Shown here piece by piece: positions 9,252-18,368 of a DNA stretch of 39,436 bases (its first letter is position 1; every line of letters begins with the position of its first letter). The position numbers and the translations under genes are program-made. The notes under the pieces are model-generated. The model was not told the DNA's origin, did no database searches, and worked only from the letters and a program-made list of their open reading frames with translations. The DNA is taken from the NCBI GenBank assembly GCA_003486645.1, contig DNGI01000080.1:14279-53714 (forward strand). Direction: 5' to 3'. Source of the stretch: Cyanobacteria bacterium UBA11370 (GTDB lineage Bacteria; Cyanobacteriota; Cyanobacteriia; Cyanobacteriales; Coleofasciculaceae).

Positions 9252-9746
9252 ATGAACATTCGCCGCATTGAACCACAACCAGGGCAAGAATCGGTTTGGG
9301 ATTATCCGCGCCCACCCCGCTTGGAAGACTCACCTAAACACATCCAAATTATTTTTAATAATATCACAATTGTTGATACCTACCACGCTAAACGAGTGTT
9401 GGAAACGAGCCATCCACCGAGTTACTATATTCCCCCTGAAGATATCAAGATGGACTATTTGTTAAAAACGACCCAAGGCTCATTTTGTGAGTGGAAAGGG
9501 CAGGCAATTTACTATAGCATTGTGGTAGGTGACAAACAGGCAATTAATGCAGCTTGGGCTTATCCCAATCCCACACCAACCTTTGCTCCAATCAAAGACC
9601 ATTTAGCCTTTTATGCTCATCTAATGGATGCCTGTTATGTGAATGGGGAACGGGTACAACCCCAACCTGGTAATTTTTATGGAGGCTGGATTACCGAGGA
9701 TATTGTTGGTCCATTTAAAGGTGGACCTGGAACATGGGGGTGGTAA
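9252..9746 (+). CDS. DUF427 domain-containing protein
   Basis: 164 residues. The DUF427 fold covers roughly residues 30-150: an opening strand pattern (HIQIIFNNITIVDT), then RVLETSHPPSYYIPPEDI, a Cys-Glu-Trp-Lys motif (FCEWKGQAIYYSI) and a closing WAYPNP motif. The biochemical function of DUF427 is not established. The C-terminal 30 residues (YGGWITEDIVGPFKGG) match the longer cyanobacterial and actinobacterial form. It appears monocistronic. The ATG at 9252 gives MNIRRIEPQPGQ. Confidence 0.88.
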   Translation: MNIRRIEPQPGQESVWDYPRPPRLEDSPKHIQIIFNNITIVDTYHAKRVLETSHPPSYYIPPEDIKMDYLLKTTQGSFCEWKGQAIYYSIVVGDKQAINAAWAYPNPTPTFAPIKDHLAFYAHLMDACYVNGERVQPQPGNFYGGWITEDIVGPFKGGPGTWGW

Positions 9747-10242
9747 AGAATTTTAAGTTTTAAGTTTTGAGTTTTGAATTGCTCCTCCTGAACTCCTGAA
9801 TTCTTCCCCTTTGAGTGGCGATACTGAACACTTCAAGATTTTTCTTTCGTGAGAGTGGTAAGACCCATAGCAGACCGAGTAAACTAATGCTAGAAAAAAA
9901 TACAAGCGTTTGCCGAGCCAGGTGCGAAACTCGTATTCGCTCCTAAAAAAAAGCTCTTCTCGGCGGCGCTCTAGCTCAGTAGTAGCCAGGGCGGTAGACG
10001 CAAAATTGCTCAGTCGGTGTTCCTTATTATCGGGTGTCTAGCTACCAGACATCTAGCTCAACAGCTATTCAACCCAACACACCCATCAGTTCAGTGTGTT
10101 AGGGGTTGCATTTAGGGGGTGCATCTCACAGGCGCGATGTCGCGTCTATCCCGTTTATTGTCCATGTTGGGAACCGCTTGAGAGTTGCCGACGATAGTGC
10201 GACAGCGGCGTTTTAGCCAAATAAACGATTAAAGAAAAAAGT
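9747..10242 (+). other. 496-base non-coding leader with RNA-like structure
   Basis: No credible reading frame is present between the DUF427 gene and the GAF-PAS-GGDEF-EAL gene. Several pairings are visible: a strong stem at 10070-10108 (CAACCCAACACAC with GTGTGTT and GGGTTG), a TGTCT/AGACA hairpin near 10035-10052, and a CGCGATGTCGCG palindrome near 10134-10145. The stretch AGCTCAGTAG...GGTAGA near 9971-9998 resembles a tRNA D-arm, but no anticodon or T arm follows. It could be a long structured 5' UTR or contain an uncharacterised small RNA. Confidence 0.4.
10070..10108 (+). other. Strong hairpin in the leader
   Basis: A 13-base 5' arm (10070-10082) pairs with GTGTGTT (10094-10100) and, past a two-base bulge, GGGTTG (10103-10108). 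The loop is 11 bases. There is no U-tract, so it is not a standard terminator. Confidence 0.55.
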
Positions 10243-12813
10243 GTGGTGCAAATGTTAGAAGAACTCCGTCTGTTGCAATCCCTAACCCAGGTTATTAACC
10301 AAGTTCCTGATTTTCATTCAGCGATCGCCCTCGCCCTACGCCAGATTTGTGAATTAACAAACTGGGATTATGCTGAAGTATGGTTCCCTTGTTCTGAGCG
10401 CAACATTTTAACCTGTAGTTCAGCTTGGTATGGTAATCTCCTAACTCTAAAACCTTTCAGACAGGCAAGGGAAATGCTAACGTTTCTCGCTAATAGAGGT
10501 TTACCAGGACGAGTATGGACTTCCGGACAGTCAGAGTGGATTGAGAATATTTTAACTCAATCGGATGAGGTGGGAGTTGATGCTGAATTGGTGCAAGCGG
10601 CTGGACTCCAAACCGGATTGGCTGTTCCAATTTTTCACGGAGAACGGGTAGTTGCTGTACTAACGTTTTTCATGACTCAATCTCATTCTGGAGATCGACG
10701 ATGGGCAGATTTACTAACAGTTGTCGGGACACAATTAGGATTAGCGATCGCTCACAAACAGTTAGAAGATGAACTGTTCCAGCAAAAACATTTTAGTCAA
10801 GCCGTGATTGAAACCAGTTCGGCTTTTTTTGTCGCCATTGATAGGGGTGGCAAAACCATCATGATGAATCATGGGTTACTCAATGCGTTAGGCTATACCC
10901 TGGATGAGGTTGTCGGAACGGATTATTTATCGATCTTTATTCCAGAGACAGAGCGGGCATTTTTAGCCCAAAATTTTGAGCAACTTCTCAATGCTAAACA
11001 ACCCTCATTAAATGAAAATAGTATCCTCACTAAAAAGGGTCAAAAACTTTTAGTTGAGTGGCGCGGTAAACCCATTTTCAAACCGACTGGGGAATTAGAT
11101 TTCTTTTTTGCGGTGGGGATTGATATTACTGAACGGCGGCTAGCCGAACGAGAAACAGCTCGATTAGCTTCATTTCCCCTCCTAACTCCCAATCCAATTG
11201 TAGAGATTGATTTAACAGGTCAGGTGCGGTATCTGAATCCAGAGGCGATGCGATTGTTACCTGAACTTTTAGAGGGTGAAATCGATCATCCCTTTATAGC
11301 AGGAATGGCATCAATGGTGAAAGTTTTGCAAAAGAAAGGTTCGCTTAGACGGGAAATAAAAATTGGTACGGTTTTTTACGAACAAGTGCTGCACTATGTC
11401 CCTGAAATTGATTGCATTCGCATCTATGCCTTTGATATTAGCGATCGCAAATGGGCAGAGGAACAATTAATTCGGAATGCTTTTTACGATCAACTCACAG
11501 GATTAGCTAACCGAGCATTATTTATGGATCGCTTAAAGCAAGCGGTGCGACGTAGCCAACAGCACTGTGATGATTGTTCATTTTTTCAACCCTATCCCGT
11601 TGCGATATTGTTGCTCAATTTCAATCGTTTCAAAGTTGTTAATGAAAGTCTCGGCAACCAAATGGGCGATCGCTTACTTCAAGATTTTGCTCGTCGATTG
11701 CAGCGGTGTTTGCGTGCTAGTGATACTGTCGCCCGTTTGGGAGGAGATGAGTTTGCCATCCTTTTAGAAGGAATTCATGATGTTAGTGATGCCACCCGTT
11801 TTGCCGATGCGATTCATCAAACATTAGACTCACCCTTTTCCCTCAAAGATCGTGAAGTATTCATGACCTTAAGTATTGGAATTGCTCTAAATACTACCAA
11901 AGATCACAGTATTTTGCGAGCTGAAGACTTACTACGTCATGCTGATTTGGCGATGTATCGGGCGCGATCGCAAGGCAAGTCTTGCTATGAAGTATTTGAT
12001 ACTTGGATGTATAATAATACTGTAGATAAATTGCAGATGGAAACGGATCTGCGACGAGGGATTGAACGAGAAGAATTTCGAGTCTATTATCAACCGATTG
12101 TATCGCTATTTACGGGCAGAATTACGGGTTTTGAAGCCTTGTTACGTTGGCAGCATCCCCAACTGGGTTTAGTATCGCCAGCAGAGTTTATTCCTATAGC
12201 GGAAGAAACGGGATTGATTAATCCGATTGGTTGGTGGACGCTACGAGAAGCGTGTCGCCAACTGAGTATTTGGCAGAAACAGTTTCGATCTTCTCAACCG
12301 TTGACGATGAATGTTAATCTTTCTTGTAAACAGTTTTCTCAACCGGATCTGCTGCTACAAATTGATAAAATTATTGAGGAAACGAGACTCATCACAGGCA
12401 GTTTGAAGTTAGAAATTACTGAAAGTGTGGTGATGGATAATCCTGATTTGGTGAGGGATTTGATAATTGAGTTAAAGAAGAGGAATATTCATTTGTGCAT
12501 TGATGATTTTGGGACAGGTTATTCCTCATTAAGCCGCCTACATCACTTTCCGATTAGTACGTTAAAAATTGACCGTTCTTTTGTGAGTCGGATTGGGGCG
12601 TTTGGGGAAAATTCGGAGATTGTTCAAGCTATAGTTACTCTTGCTCAAACGTTAAGTATGGATGTGGTTGCTGAGGGGATTGAGGTGTCAGAACAAATTT
12701 CATCCCTCATCGATTTGCAATGCGAATATGGGCAGGGATATTTTTTCTCTAAACCTGTTGATAGTGATGCGGCGCAAGAATTGTTGATGGCGGAATGGTG
12801 TAAACGAACGTAG
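10243..12813 (+). CDS. GAF-PAS-PAS-GGDEF-EAL cyclic-di-GMP signalling protein
   Basis: An 856-residue cytoplasmic sensor. Residues 1-175 are a GAF domain, 185-300 a PAS domain, about 310-405 a weaker PAS-like domain, 410-575 GGDEF and 590-845 EAL. The GGDEF motif (500-504) and the inhibitory I-site RASD (491-494) are intact. However, the metal-binding strand reads LLNFNRFK instead of DxDxFK, and GH is GN, so cyclase activity is doubtful. The EAL domain looks complete: EALLRW, NLSCKQF, LEITES, DDFGTGYSSL, LKIDRSF, VAEGIE. I infer a c-di-GMP phosphodiesterase, possibly tuned by its GGDEF domain. GTG codons at 10243 and 10246 and the ATG at 10252 are alternative starts without a clear Shine-Dalgarno sequence. 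No histidine kinase domain is seen. Confidence 0.92.
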   Translation: MVQMLEELRLLQSLTQVINQVPDFHSAIALALRQICELTNWDYAEVWFPCSERNILTCSSAWYGNLLTLKPFRQAREMLTFLANRGLPGRVWTSGQSEWIENILTQSDEVGVDAELVQAAGLQTGLAVPIFHGERVVAVLTFFMTQSHSGDRRWADLLTVVGTQLGLAIAHKQLEDELFQQKHFSQAVIETSSAFFVAIDRGGKTIMMNHGLLNALGYTLDEVVGTDYLSIFIPETERAFLAQNFEQLLNAKQPSLNENSILTKKGQKLLVEWRGKPIFKPTGELDFFFAVGIDITERRLAERETARLASFPLLTPNPIVEIDLTGQVRYLNPEAMRLLPELLEGEIDHPFIAGMASMVKVLQKKGSLRREIKIGTVFYEQVLHYVPEIDCIRIYAFDISDRKWAEEQLIRNAFYDQLTGLANRALFMDRLKQAVRRSQQHCDDCSFFQPYPVAILLLNFNRFKVVNESLGNQMGDRLLQDFARRLQRCLRASDTVARLGGDEFAILLEGIHDVSDATRFADAIHQTLDSPFSLKDREVFMTLSIGIALNTTKDHSILRAEDLLRHADLAMYRARSQGKSCYEVFDTWMYNNTVDKLQMETDLRRGIEREEFRVYYQPIVSLFTGRITGFEALLRWQHPQLGLVSPAEFIPIAEETGLINPIGWWTLREACRQLSIWQKQFRSSQPLTMNVNLSCKQFSQPDLLLQIDKIIEETRLITGSLKLEITESVVMDNPDLVRDLIIELKKRNIHLCIDDFGTGYSSLSRLHHFPISTLKIDRSFVSRIGAFGENSEIVQAIVTLAQTLSMDVVAEGIEVSEQISSLIDLQCEYGQGYFFSKPVDSDAAQELLMAEWCKRT

Positions 12814-12960
12814 AATGTGGGGAGGGGTTTTGCTGATTGGTTGAATGATTTAAGATCAGACTTGTGAATCAAGATACTCAATTATTCTTCTTTTCAGCAA
12901 TACTCAAAATAGGGATGGCTCTTTGAAGAGAATCAAGGTGCGAGCGCTCTACCCTTCAAG

Positions 12961-13422
12961 TCAAAGAATTGTCAGATAAGTTTGTGTCGGACTAATCGGC
13001 AAAAGATACAATTGCTGATTCTTTAAATCGAGTTCAATTCCTAACGCTTCTAAGGGAATTACTCCTAATAAGGGTGAACTACTACCAGGAAGTTCTAAAC
13101 ATTCAAATGTTCCCTCTCGCCCCAGCAAAGAAATAGTTGCATCCCGAAAGATTCGGGCTTTACCAATTCCGGTAGCCGTCTCCACATCGACTTCTTTTAA
13201 GAGTTCTAGCCCTAATTGAGCGATCGCCTCTTTGGGTAAACATAGAGTTGTCGCGCCTGTGTCCACTAGAACATTGTTTAAAGTAATAGAACGTACTTCA
13301 TCAGCCGGAATGAAACCTCGTGCTGCAATAACTTGATCGGCACGATTCGTGATTACTAGCGTTGTGATAATTTTGCCCATTGAGTCGTTAGTAGTTGATA
13401 GCATAATCTTACTCTGAAACAC
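12961..13422 (-). CDS. Retropepsin-like (clan AA) aspartic protease
   Basis: A 153-residue protein with the single active-site motif of a dimeric retropepsin: VLVDTGATTL, catalytic Asp54. It also has the family's second hydrophobic-Gly segment (SPLLGVIPLEALGIELDL). Related cyanobacterial proteins are annotated as retroviral-like or clan AA aspartic proteases; substrates are unknown. The longest frame starts at a GTG. ATG codons at residue 7 (13404) and residue 15 (13380, MGKIITTLVITN) are alternatives, and the last fits the conserved domain boundary best. No signal peptide or membrane anchor is present, and the gene is alone. Confidence 0.82.
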   Translation of the reverse strand: MFQSKIMLSTTNDSMGKIITTLVITNRADQVIAARGFIPADEVRSITLNNVLVDTGATTLCLPKEAIAQLGLELLKEVDVETATGIGKARIFRDATISLLGREGTFECLELPGSSSPLLGVIPLEALGIELDLKNQQLYLLPISPTQTYLTIL

Positions 13423-13645
13423 TCTATCTTAACTATCGCTTTTTTTGTCCTAAGTTGAGAAGTACGATCCCTTTTTCTTCATATAACTATGGAATCTCGT
13501 TTGGGATTGAAAATTCGTGGAGCGATCGCATTCTTACAACTTCTTCAAGTATTACAAAAACTAAGCCTCAATCGCACTCTGTTCTTAAATTAGATCTACA
13601 CTTATATAATAATTGCTAGTACCACCCTCCTCCCTTTTTATTATC

Positions 13646-14332
13646 ATGACCACCTCAACCCCTACAGTCACATCAAAAGCACTCACCAAGACATTGCATC
13701 ACTGGAAACCTGCTACTTGGGAGGAGTATTTAGCCTACCGCGATGATCCAACTAATGACAGAATGAGATTGTTCTTTAATCGGGGCTACCTTTTAGTTAT
13801 CGATATGGGTTGGGAAGGAATTGACCACGCTACGTTTAGCGACTTATTCACCATGCTGTTTGGCTTCTGGTTTTTGCATAAACCAGAACAGATATTTAGT
13901 TCCCTAGGACGCTGCTTGATGGAAAAGCCACCCCAGAAAGTTGGTGCGCCGGATTTGGTACTTTATCTAGGTGATGACTACCCCCGTTGGCAACCTGGAG
14001 AAAAGCGCCGTATTAATTTAAATCAGTGGCGAGTTCCTGATTTAGTTGGCGAAATTGCTGACACTACTTTGGCAACTGATCTAGATGAGAAAAAACAACT
14101 TTATGCTGATCTAGAAATTCGTGAATATTGGGTTATTGATATTCGTGGTGAACGAGTATTTTGCTTTCAGTTGCAAGAAAATGGGAAGTATTTAGAATGC
14201 CAAAACTCTCTAGTACTTGAAGGACTCCCAATTACTCTGTTAGAGGAAACGTTATCCCATCTGAACCAAGGAACAAATGGAAGTGCAGCTTTATGGTTTG
14301 CTCAACAAATTGCAAATTTGAAAACAGAGTGA
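13646..14332 (+). CDS. Uma2 family (DUF820) endonuclease-like protein
   Basis: About 228 residues from the ATG at 13646; an upstream in-frame TTG at 13613 seems less likely. The Uma2/DUF820 PD-(D/E)xK fold is shown by APDLVLYLGDD, VPDLVGEIAD, then LDEKKQLYADLEIREYWVID. In typical members the second motif reads EVLSPST; here it is EIADTTL, but the following DxxEKxxxY block is kept. Uma2 genes are highly multiplied in cyanobacteria. The DNase activity is predicted from the fold and the biological role is unknown. No partner gene is obvious. Confidence 0.88.
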   Translation: MTTSTPTVTSKALTKTLHHWKPATWEEYLAYRDDPTNDRMRLFFNRGYLLVIDMGWEGIDHATFSDLFTMLFGFWFLHKPEQIFSSLGRCLMEKPPQKVGAPDLVLYLGDDYPRWQPGEKRRINLNQWRVPDLVGEIADTTLATDLDEKKQLYADLEIREYWVIDIRGERVFCFQLQENGKYLECQNSLVLEGLPITLLEETLSHLNQGTNGSAALWFAQQIANLKTE

Positions 14333-14354
14333 TAGCTAGATGAACTACTGGGAA

Positions 14355-15317
14355 CTAAAATTTAGTCCCTACCTTCGTTTCCTTGGGCTTAATCGTGGTG
14401 GAACTAATCCCAGGATTAATTAAACTAACCAGTCGCAAAACCATATAGCCAATCATCTTTTGAGTTAGATAGGGTGTCAAAGACTTCAAACCTTCCCGGC
14501 GAGTTTTACGTAGGTAAAATAAAATTGACCAGAGTAAATCGTGAAAGCGTCTTCCCAAGTAATCCTTCTGAATTCCTCCAGGATCGAGTCGCATATTATG
14601 AGGATTATAATTGCTTATATTTAAGGGATTCAGTCTCGTTAAACCCTCTTGTTTAGCAAATTGTTCGTAAGTTATTCCTCCTACCCTAGACTGGGGATTT
14701 GTATGAGGATAAATCCATTCCCAGACAGCCCAATCTTGACCTGCAAATAAGAATTCAGGCATATCTTTAGTCACCTGGCAATATTTTAACCGAATCCCAA
14801 TAGGAATTTCCGCCCAAGGGCCATGCTGCCATACAAAATTGGGATCGAAAAACGCTTTAAATGCTAAATCTTTTCCATTATTAATCCTAACACGAGCCAC
14901 TCGACCAATCATTCCTTTCCCAGCAATTTCTACCTCAATTTTCATGCCTTGGGCAGAGATGATAGATTTGTTGTAAGGAACACTCATTTTTTTTACACTT
15001 AAAACCTTCTTCGTTTTGCGTCCGATCCTAAGCTTGAGTCGTTTTAGATAGAATTGGTCTTGATGACCTTCTTGATCAGTACATCTTACATATTCGGATA
15101 AAAAATCTAAAAATTGGCGCAATTCCTTCGTGCCAATTCCATTATTTAGATCGATCAGATCGGCAGTAGGAGTACAAAAGTACAATCGTTTGGGACCTAA
15201 TTGTTGACAAACTTCTCGACAGAGGCGATAGAACTTATGGGGAGGTAGAAGTTCTTTCTGCGCCTGGGCAATAATTGGTGCAACGGGTGATACGTTAGGA
15301 TGGTTGCGATCGCTCAT
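14355..15317 (-). CDS. Unknown protein with faint protein-kinase-like features
   Basis: A 320-residue basic protein that I do not recognise. In the middle, GKGMIGRVARVRI followed after 10 or so residues by LAFKAF resembles a kinase glycine loop and the strand bearing the ATP-binding lysine. WAVWEWIYP would suit a hinge, and NPHNMRLDPGG could be a degenerate catalytic loop. The canonical HRD and DFG motifs are not clear. The C-terminal 90 residues are Lys/Arg-rich and hydrophobic. It is convergent with the Uma2 gene (22 bases between stops). It may be a kinase-fold effector or pseudokinase, but this is a guess from motif shape only. Confidence 0.7.
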   Translation of the reverse strand: MSDRNHPNVSPVAPIIAQAQKELLPPHKFYRLCREVCQQLGPKRLYFCTPTADLIDLNNGIGTKELRQFLDFLSEYVRCTDQEGHQDQFYLKRLKLRIGRKTKKVLSVKKMSVPYNKSIISAQGMKIEVEIAGKGMIGRVARVRINNGKDLAFKAFFDPNFVWQHGPWAEIPIGIRLKYCQVTKDMPEFLFAGQDWAVWEWIYPHTNPQSRVGGITYEQFAKQEGLTRLNPLNISNYNPHNMRLDPGGIQKDYLGRRFHDLLWSILFYLRKTRREGLKSLTPYLTQKMIGYMVLRLVSLINPGISSTTIKPKETKVGTKF

Positions 15318-15484
15318 AATTTCTATAGCAGTTTCATTTTCATAAAGTACAGTGATGCTAGGAAGGAAATAGGAAATGAGCTACTCCCTAGAAGCTGTAT
15401 TGTACTTATTCGAGAACTGCTATACTTGTTGTATCATTTAAGAGTTTAAATTGTCTAACTACTACCAGTCGAAAGTTTTATCAC

Positions 15485-16144
15485 TTACTTTTTCTTTGCC
15501 CACATGGGCAATAACGAAAGAACAGCCAGAAAACTCAGCGCGAGGAAAAACGGCACGCGATCGCCTCCCTGTAATACATCTTTTCCAGTCACTCCCAACC
15601 AGGTATAAGCTAATGTCCCTGGAATAATTCCAAAAAACGTGCCCATAGCATAATGACGACTCTCAATCGGTGTCAAACCAAACAGAAAATTAACTACATT
15701 GAAAGGAGAAATGGGGGCAAAACGAACGGCTAAGACAAAGGTTAAGGGTTTATCTCTCACGGCTTGATTAAAGCGTAACAATGCTTGATGATACCCAAAC
15801 CGACGCTGCGCCCAATCTCGTAATAGGAAACGCGCTACCCAAAACGCCCCAATTGCGCCCAAGGTTGCTCCCATTACAGACCAAATTGTACCCCAGATCA
15901 ACCCAAAAACTGCACCACCTGCGATTGTGAGCATGGTTCCCGGAATACCTATTACGGTAGCCAACATGTAAACTAAAATAAATAAACAGACCGCCCAATG
16001 TCCCAATTTTTCTAACTGACTAATGAGTAAAGATTGATTGAATAAAGCATTTAGGGGACTGAATAAACAAAGCAGGATGCAGAGAATAAAAGCGATCGCT
16101 AGCCAATAACGAGGGCGTTTTAAAGAGCGATTTAGCATAGTCAT
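15485..16144 (-). CDS. TVP38/TMEM64 family membrane protein (SNARE-associated Golgi / DedA superfamily)
   Basis: 219 residues, with about five or six hydrophobic segments. The family signature lies in the centre: GTMLTIAGGAVFGLIWGT, then GATLGAIGAFWVARFLLRDW, and RFAPISPFNVVNFLFGLTPI with the conserved R-x-x-P-x-x-P-F pattern. It is an integral membrane protein of a superfamily implicated in lipid scrambling. It lies 53 bases downstream of arsS on the same strand. ArsS-TVP38 neighbours recur in cyanobacteria, so a role connected with arsenosugar handling or export can be suggested, but it is not established. Confidence 0.9.
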   Translation of the reverse strand: MTMLNRSLKRPRYWLAIAFILCILLCLFSPLNALFNQSLLISQLEKLGHWAVCLFILVYMLATVIGIPGTMLTIAGGAVFGLIWGTIWSVMGATLGAIGAFWVARFLLRDWAQRRFGYHQALLRFNQAVRDKPLTFVLAVRFAPISPFNVVNFLFGLTPIESRHYAMGTFFGIIPGTLAYTWLGVTGKDVLQGGDRVPFFLALSFLAVLSLLPMWAKKK

Positions 16145-16197
16145 ATTTTGACATCAACCTTAGTTTCACATCTCCAATGAAAATGGTGTAGTTAGTT

Positions 16198-17211
16198 TCA
16201 AATTAACGCACCACCACAACTGGAACCGCAACCTGCCGTGCAACCATAACAATAAGATGCTGTACGAATCTCGTCAATCACATCTAATGTTCTAGCTTCC
16301 AACAGTTTGCTAACCGTTAATGTTTCCCCCATCCGAGACTTGGCAGGCTTATTTTCCATCTGATTAAAATCACAATCATAGACATTTCCTAGATAGTCGA
16401 TAGAAAGTTCATTCCTGCACATCAAATACTCTACGGTATCCCCATTAAAATTATTTTCTAAAAATTTTACATAGGGAATATATAAATTAGTGCGTTGCAA
16501 ATGAAACTTACTTCTACCTACAGGTAAATTAGTAATCGTGAATAACTGATTAAAATCAATATCAAAATGATCTTTCAGGAATACTTTATAATCTCGTTCT
16601 AACTTATACTGATCCGGAGTCAAAGAAAATTTGTCAGTCTGGGGTAGCGGAGGATTGTAAACTAAATCCAGAATTAAATTTGAATTTCTCCCATAACCCA
16701 ACTGATTCAACCATTGAATAGCTCGAATTGAGCCATTGTAGACACCCTTGCCCCGCATTTTATCCACATTATCTTCTAAATAACAAGGGAGTGATGCTAC
16801 TACTTTTAACTTATTTTTAGCAAAATACTCTGGTAAATCTTCAAATCCTTGCTCAAAATAAATCGTTAAGTTTGATCGGACAATCACTTCTTTACCAGTT
16901 TTTCGTGCTGCTTCTACTAAGGGTTTAAATCCATAGTTCATTTCCGGTGCGCCGCCCGTTAGATCGACGATTTTAATCTCAGGGAACTGATAAATGAGTT
17001 CGATGAGTTGGTTACAAACTTCTGGGGTTAATTCTTCAGTGCGTTTTGGACTCGCTTCGACATGACAGTGATTACAAACTAAATTACAGCGCTTACCGAG
17101 ATTAATTTGTAAAACAGTAATTTTGTTTTTGGTTAAAGGTGTATTTAGTTTTTGTGTAAAAGGCGTAATATTTATATCTACAATGGCTTCTTTGACGTGC
17201 TGTTGAATCAT
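16198..17211 (-). CDS. arsS: Arsenosugar biosynthesis radical SAM protein ArsS
   Basis: A 337-residue radical SAM enzyme. The 4Fe-4S cluster motif CNLVCNHC has Cys at 42, 46 and 49, and the SAM-binding LTGGAPE follows. The C-terminal domain (DUF3641) carries a cysteine cluster ending in CYGCTAGCGSSC (321-332), which would bind a second cluster, as in ArsS. The family couples a SAM-derived 5'-deoxyadenosyl group to dimethylarsinate to make arsenosugars. The usual partner arsM (As(III) methyltransferase) is not in this window. It is transcribed first in a likely two-gene operon with the TVP38 gene. The ATG gives MIQQHVKEAIVD. Confidence 0.93.
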   Translation of the reverse strand: MIQQHVKEAIVDINITPFTQKLNTPLTKNKITVLQINLGKRCNLVCNHCHVEASPKRTEELTPEVCNQLIELIYQFPEIKIVDLTGGAPEMNYGFKPLVEAARKTGKEVIVRSNLTIYFEQGFEDLPEYFAKNKLKVVASLPCYLEDNVDKMRGKGVYNGSIRAIQWLNQLGYGRNSNLILDLVYNPPLPQTDKFSLTPDQYKLERDYKVFLKDHFDIDFNQLFTITNLPVGRSKFHLQRTNLYIPYVKFLENNFNGDTVEYLMCRNELSIDYLGNVYDCDFNQMENKPAKSRMGETLTVSKLLEARTLDVIDEIRTASYCYGCTAGCGSSCGGALI

Positions 17212-17534
17212 GGCTTTTCGTTTCTTAATTCATTCTAATCATTAGTATCATTAGTTTGACTGAATTTAAAATTAAATTCATGAGTTTTTGATGAAAAAAA
17301 GCTTATTTAAAACTGAGATTTTGATAAGCACAGGCAAAGAAAGCTATCTCGACTGTTTTTATAAATATTTAGATATATGAGAAACTTTAGACTAATTTTT
17401 GAATTTTGTCAAGTCTTATCAAGGTTAACAACCTAACCAAGAGCTATATTAGATAGTAAGATAGGGTGAGATTGCTTTAAATTCATGGATTGAGTTGTAT
17501 AGGGATGTGTTAGGCATAATTTTCCTTATTTACT
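17212..17534. promoter_or_regulatory. AT-rich divergent intergenic region between arsS and the EEP nuclease
   Basis: 323 bases without a reading frame. It separates two divergent transcription units and so should contain both promoters. It is AT-rich. I could not identify an ArsR operator or other clear operator with confidence, and no terminator or RNA gene is visible. Confidence 0.4.
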
Positions 17535-18368
17535 ATGACTACAGTTTTATTCTGGAATATCAACAAAAAGCGATTAATTGAAGATATTGTGTATCTTTGC
17601 CACGAAAATAAAGTTGATATTTTGATTTTAGCGGAAGCTCAAAAAGTTTTATCAGATGCTGAGGTCTTGCTAGCTTTGAACTCCCGAAAACGAAACAAAT
17701 ACCTTGCACCGTTTAATCCGTCATCACGTTTATCATTCTTCTTTAGATATCCTGCCGAGTCAATTCAACTGGTATATGACGCAGGAGGTATCGCAATTAG
17801 AAACATATCCCCGCCGCTTGGATTTGATGTGCTTGTAGTCGCGCTCCATCTCCCCAGTAAGTTATATAGGACAGAGGAGGATCAAAAGTTCCAGGCAGTT
17901 AGAGTTGCTCAGGTAATTCAACAGGCGGAGAGTCGAGTAGGACATACCAGAACTTTAGTTATTGGGGATTTGAATATGAATCCATTTGACATCGGTGTTG
18001 TTAGCGCAGATGCTTTTCATGCTGTGATGGCTCAAAATATTGCCCGAAAGGGCAGTCGAAAAGTGGATGGAAAAGCTAGAAAGTTCTTTTATAATCCCAT
18101 GTGGGGACGTATGGGAGACTCTTCTGTTGGGCCACCAGGAACGTATTACTATAGTAGTGGTGGATATGCTAATTACTTCTGGCATACGTTTGACCAGGTG
18201 CTTCTCAGACCAGAACTCCTAAATTACTTCTCCCATGATAATTTAAAAGTGATTTCTCAAATTGGAGATAAAAACTTACTTACGGATAATGGTATTTCCA
18301 AGTCCGGCTCTGACCATCTTCCGATAATTATTAAACTTCAAATCGAAAGGATTATTGAAAATGACTAG
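17535..18368 (+). CDS. Endonuclease/exonuclease/phosphatase-fold protein
   Basis: 277 residues with the DNase I-like EEP fold: N-terminal VLFWNINKK with Asn8, metal-binding Glu34 in LILAEAQ, His105 in ALHLPSK, GDLNMNPFD with Asp145 and Asn147, and the terminal GSDHLPI with Asp260-His261. All the catalytic positions expected of a Mg-dependent phosphodiesterase are present. The substrate (DNA, RNA, phospholipid or phosphoinositide-like) cannot be told from sequence. No signal peptide is seen, so it is probably cytoplasmic. The next gene starts inside the last codons, implying a functional pair. Confidence 0.88.
   Translation: MTTVLFWNINKKRLIEDIVYLCHENKVDILILAEAQKVLSDAEVLLALNSRKRNKYLAPFNPSSRLSFFFRYPAESIQLVYDAGGIAIRNISPPLGFDVLVVALHLPSKLYRTEEDQKFQAVRVAQVIQQAESRVGHTRTLVIGDLNMNPFDIGVVSADAFHAVMAQNIARKGSRKVDGKARKFFYNPMWGRMGDSSVGPPGTYYYSSGGYANYFWHTFDQVLLRPELLNYFSHDNLKVISQIGDKNLLTDNGISKSGSDHLPIIIKLQIERIIEND

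Noticed and set aside
9960..10020. tRNA-like D-arm sequence (AGCTCAGTAG...GGTAGA)
   Set aside because: No anticodon arm, T arm (GGTTCGAATC-like) or acceptor pairing follows, so no tRNA is called.
9747..10242. A c-di-GMP riboswitch before the GGDEF-EAL gene
   Set aside because: The conserved core elements of the class I and class II c-di-GMP riboswitches could not be found.
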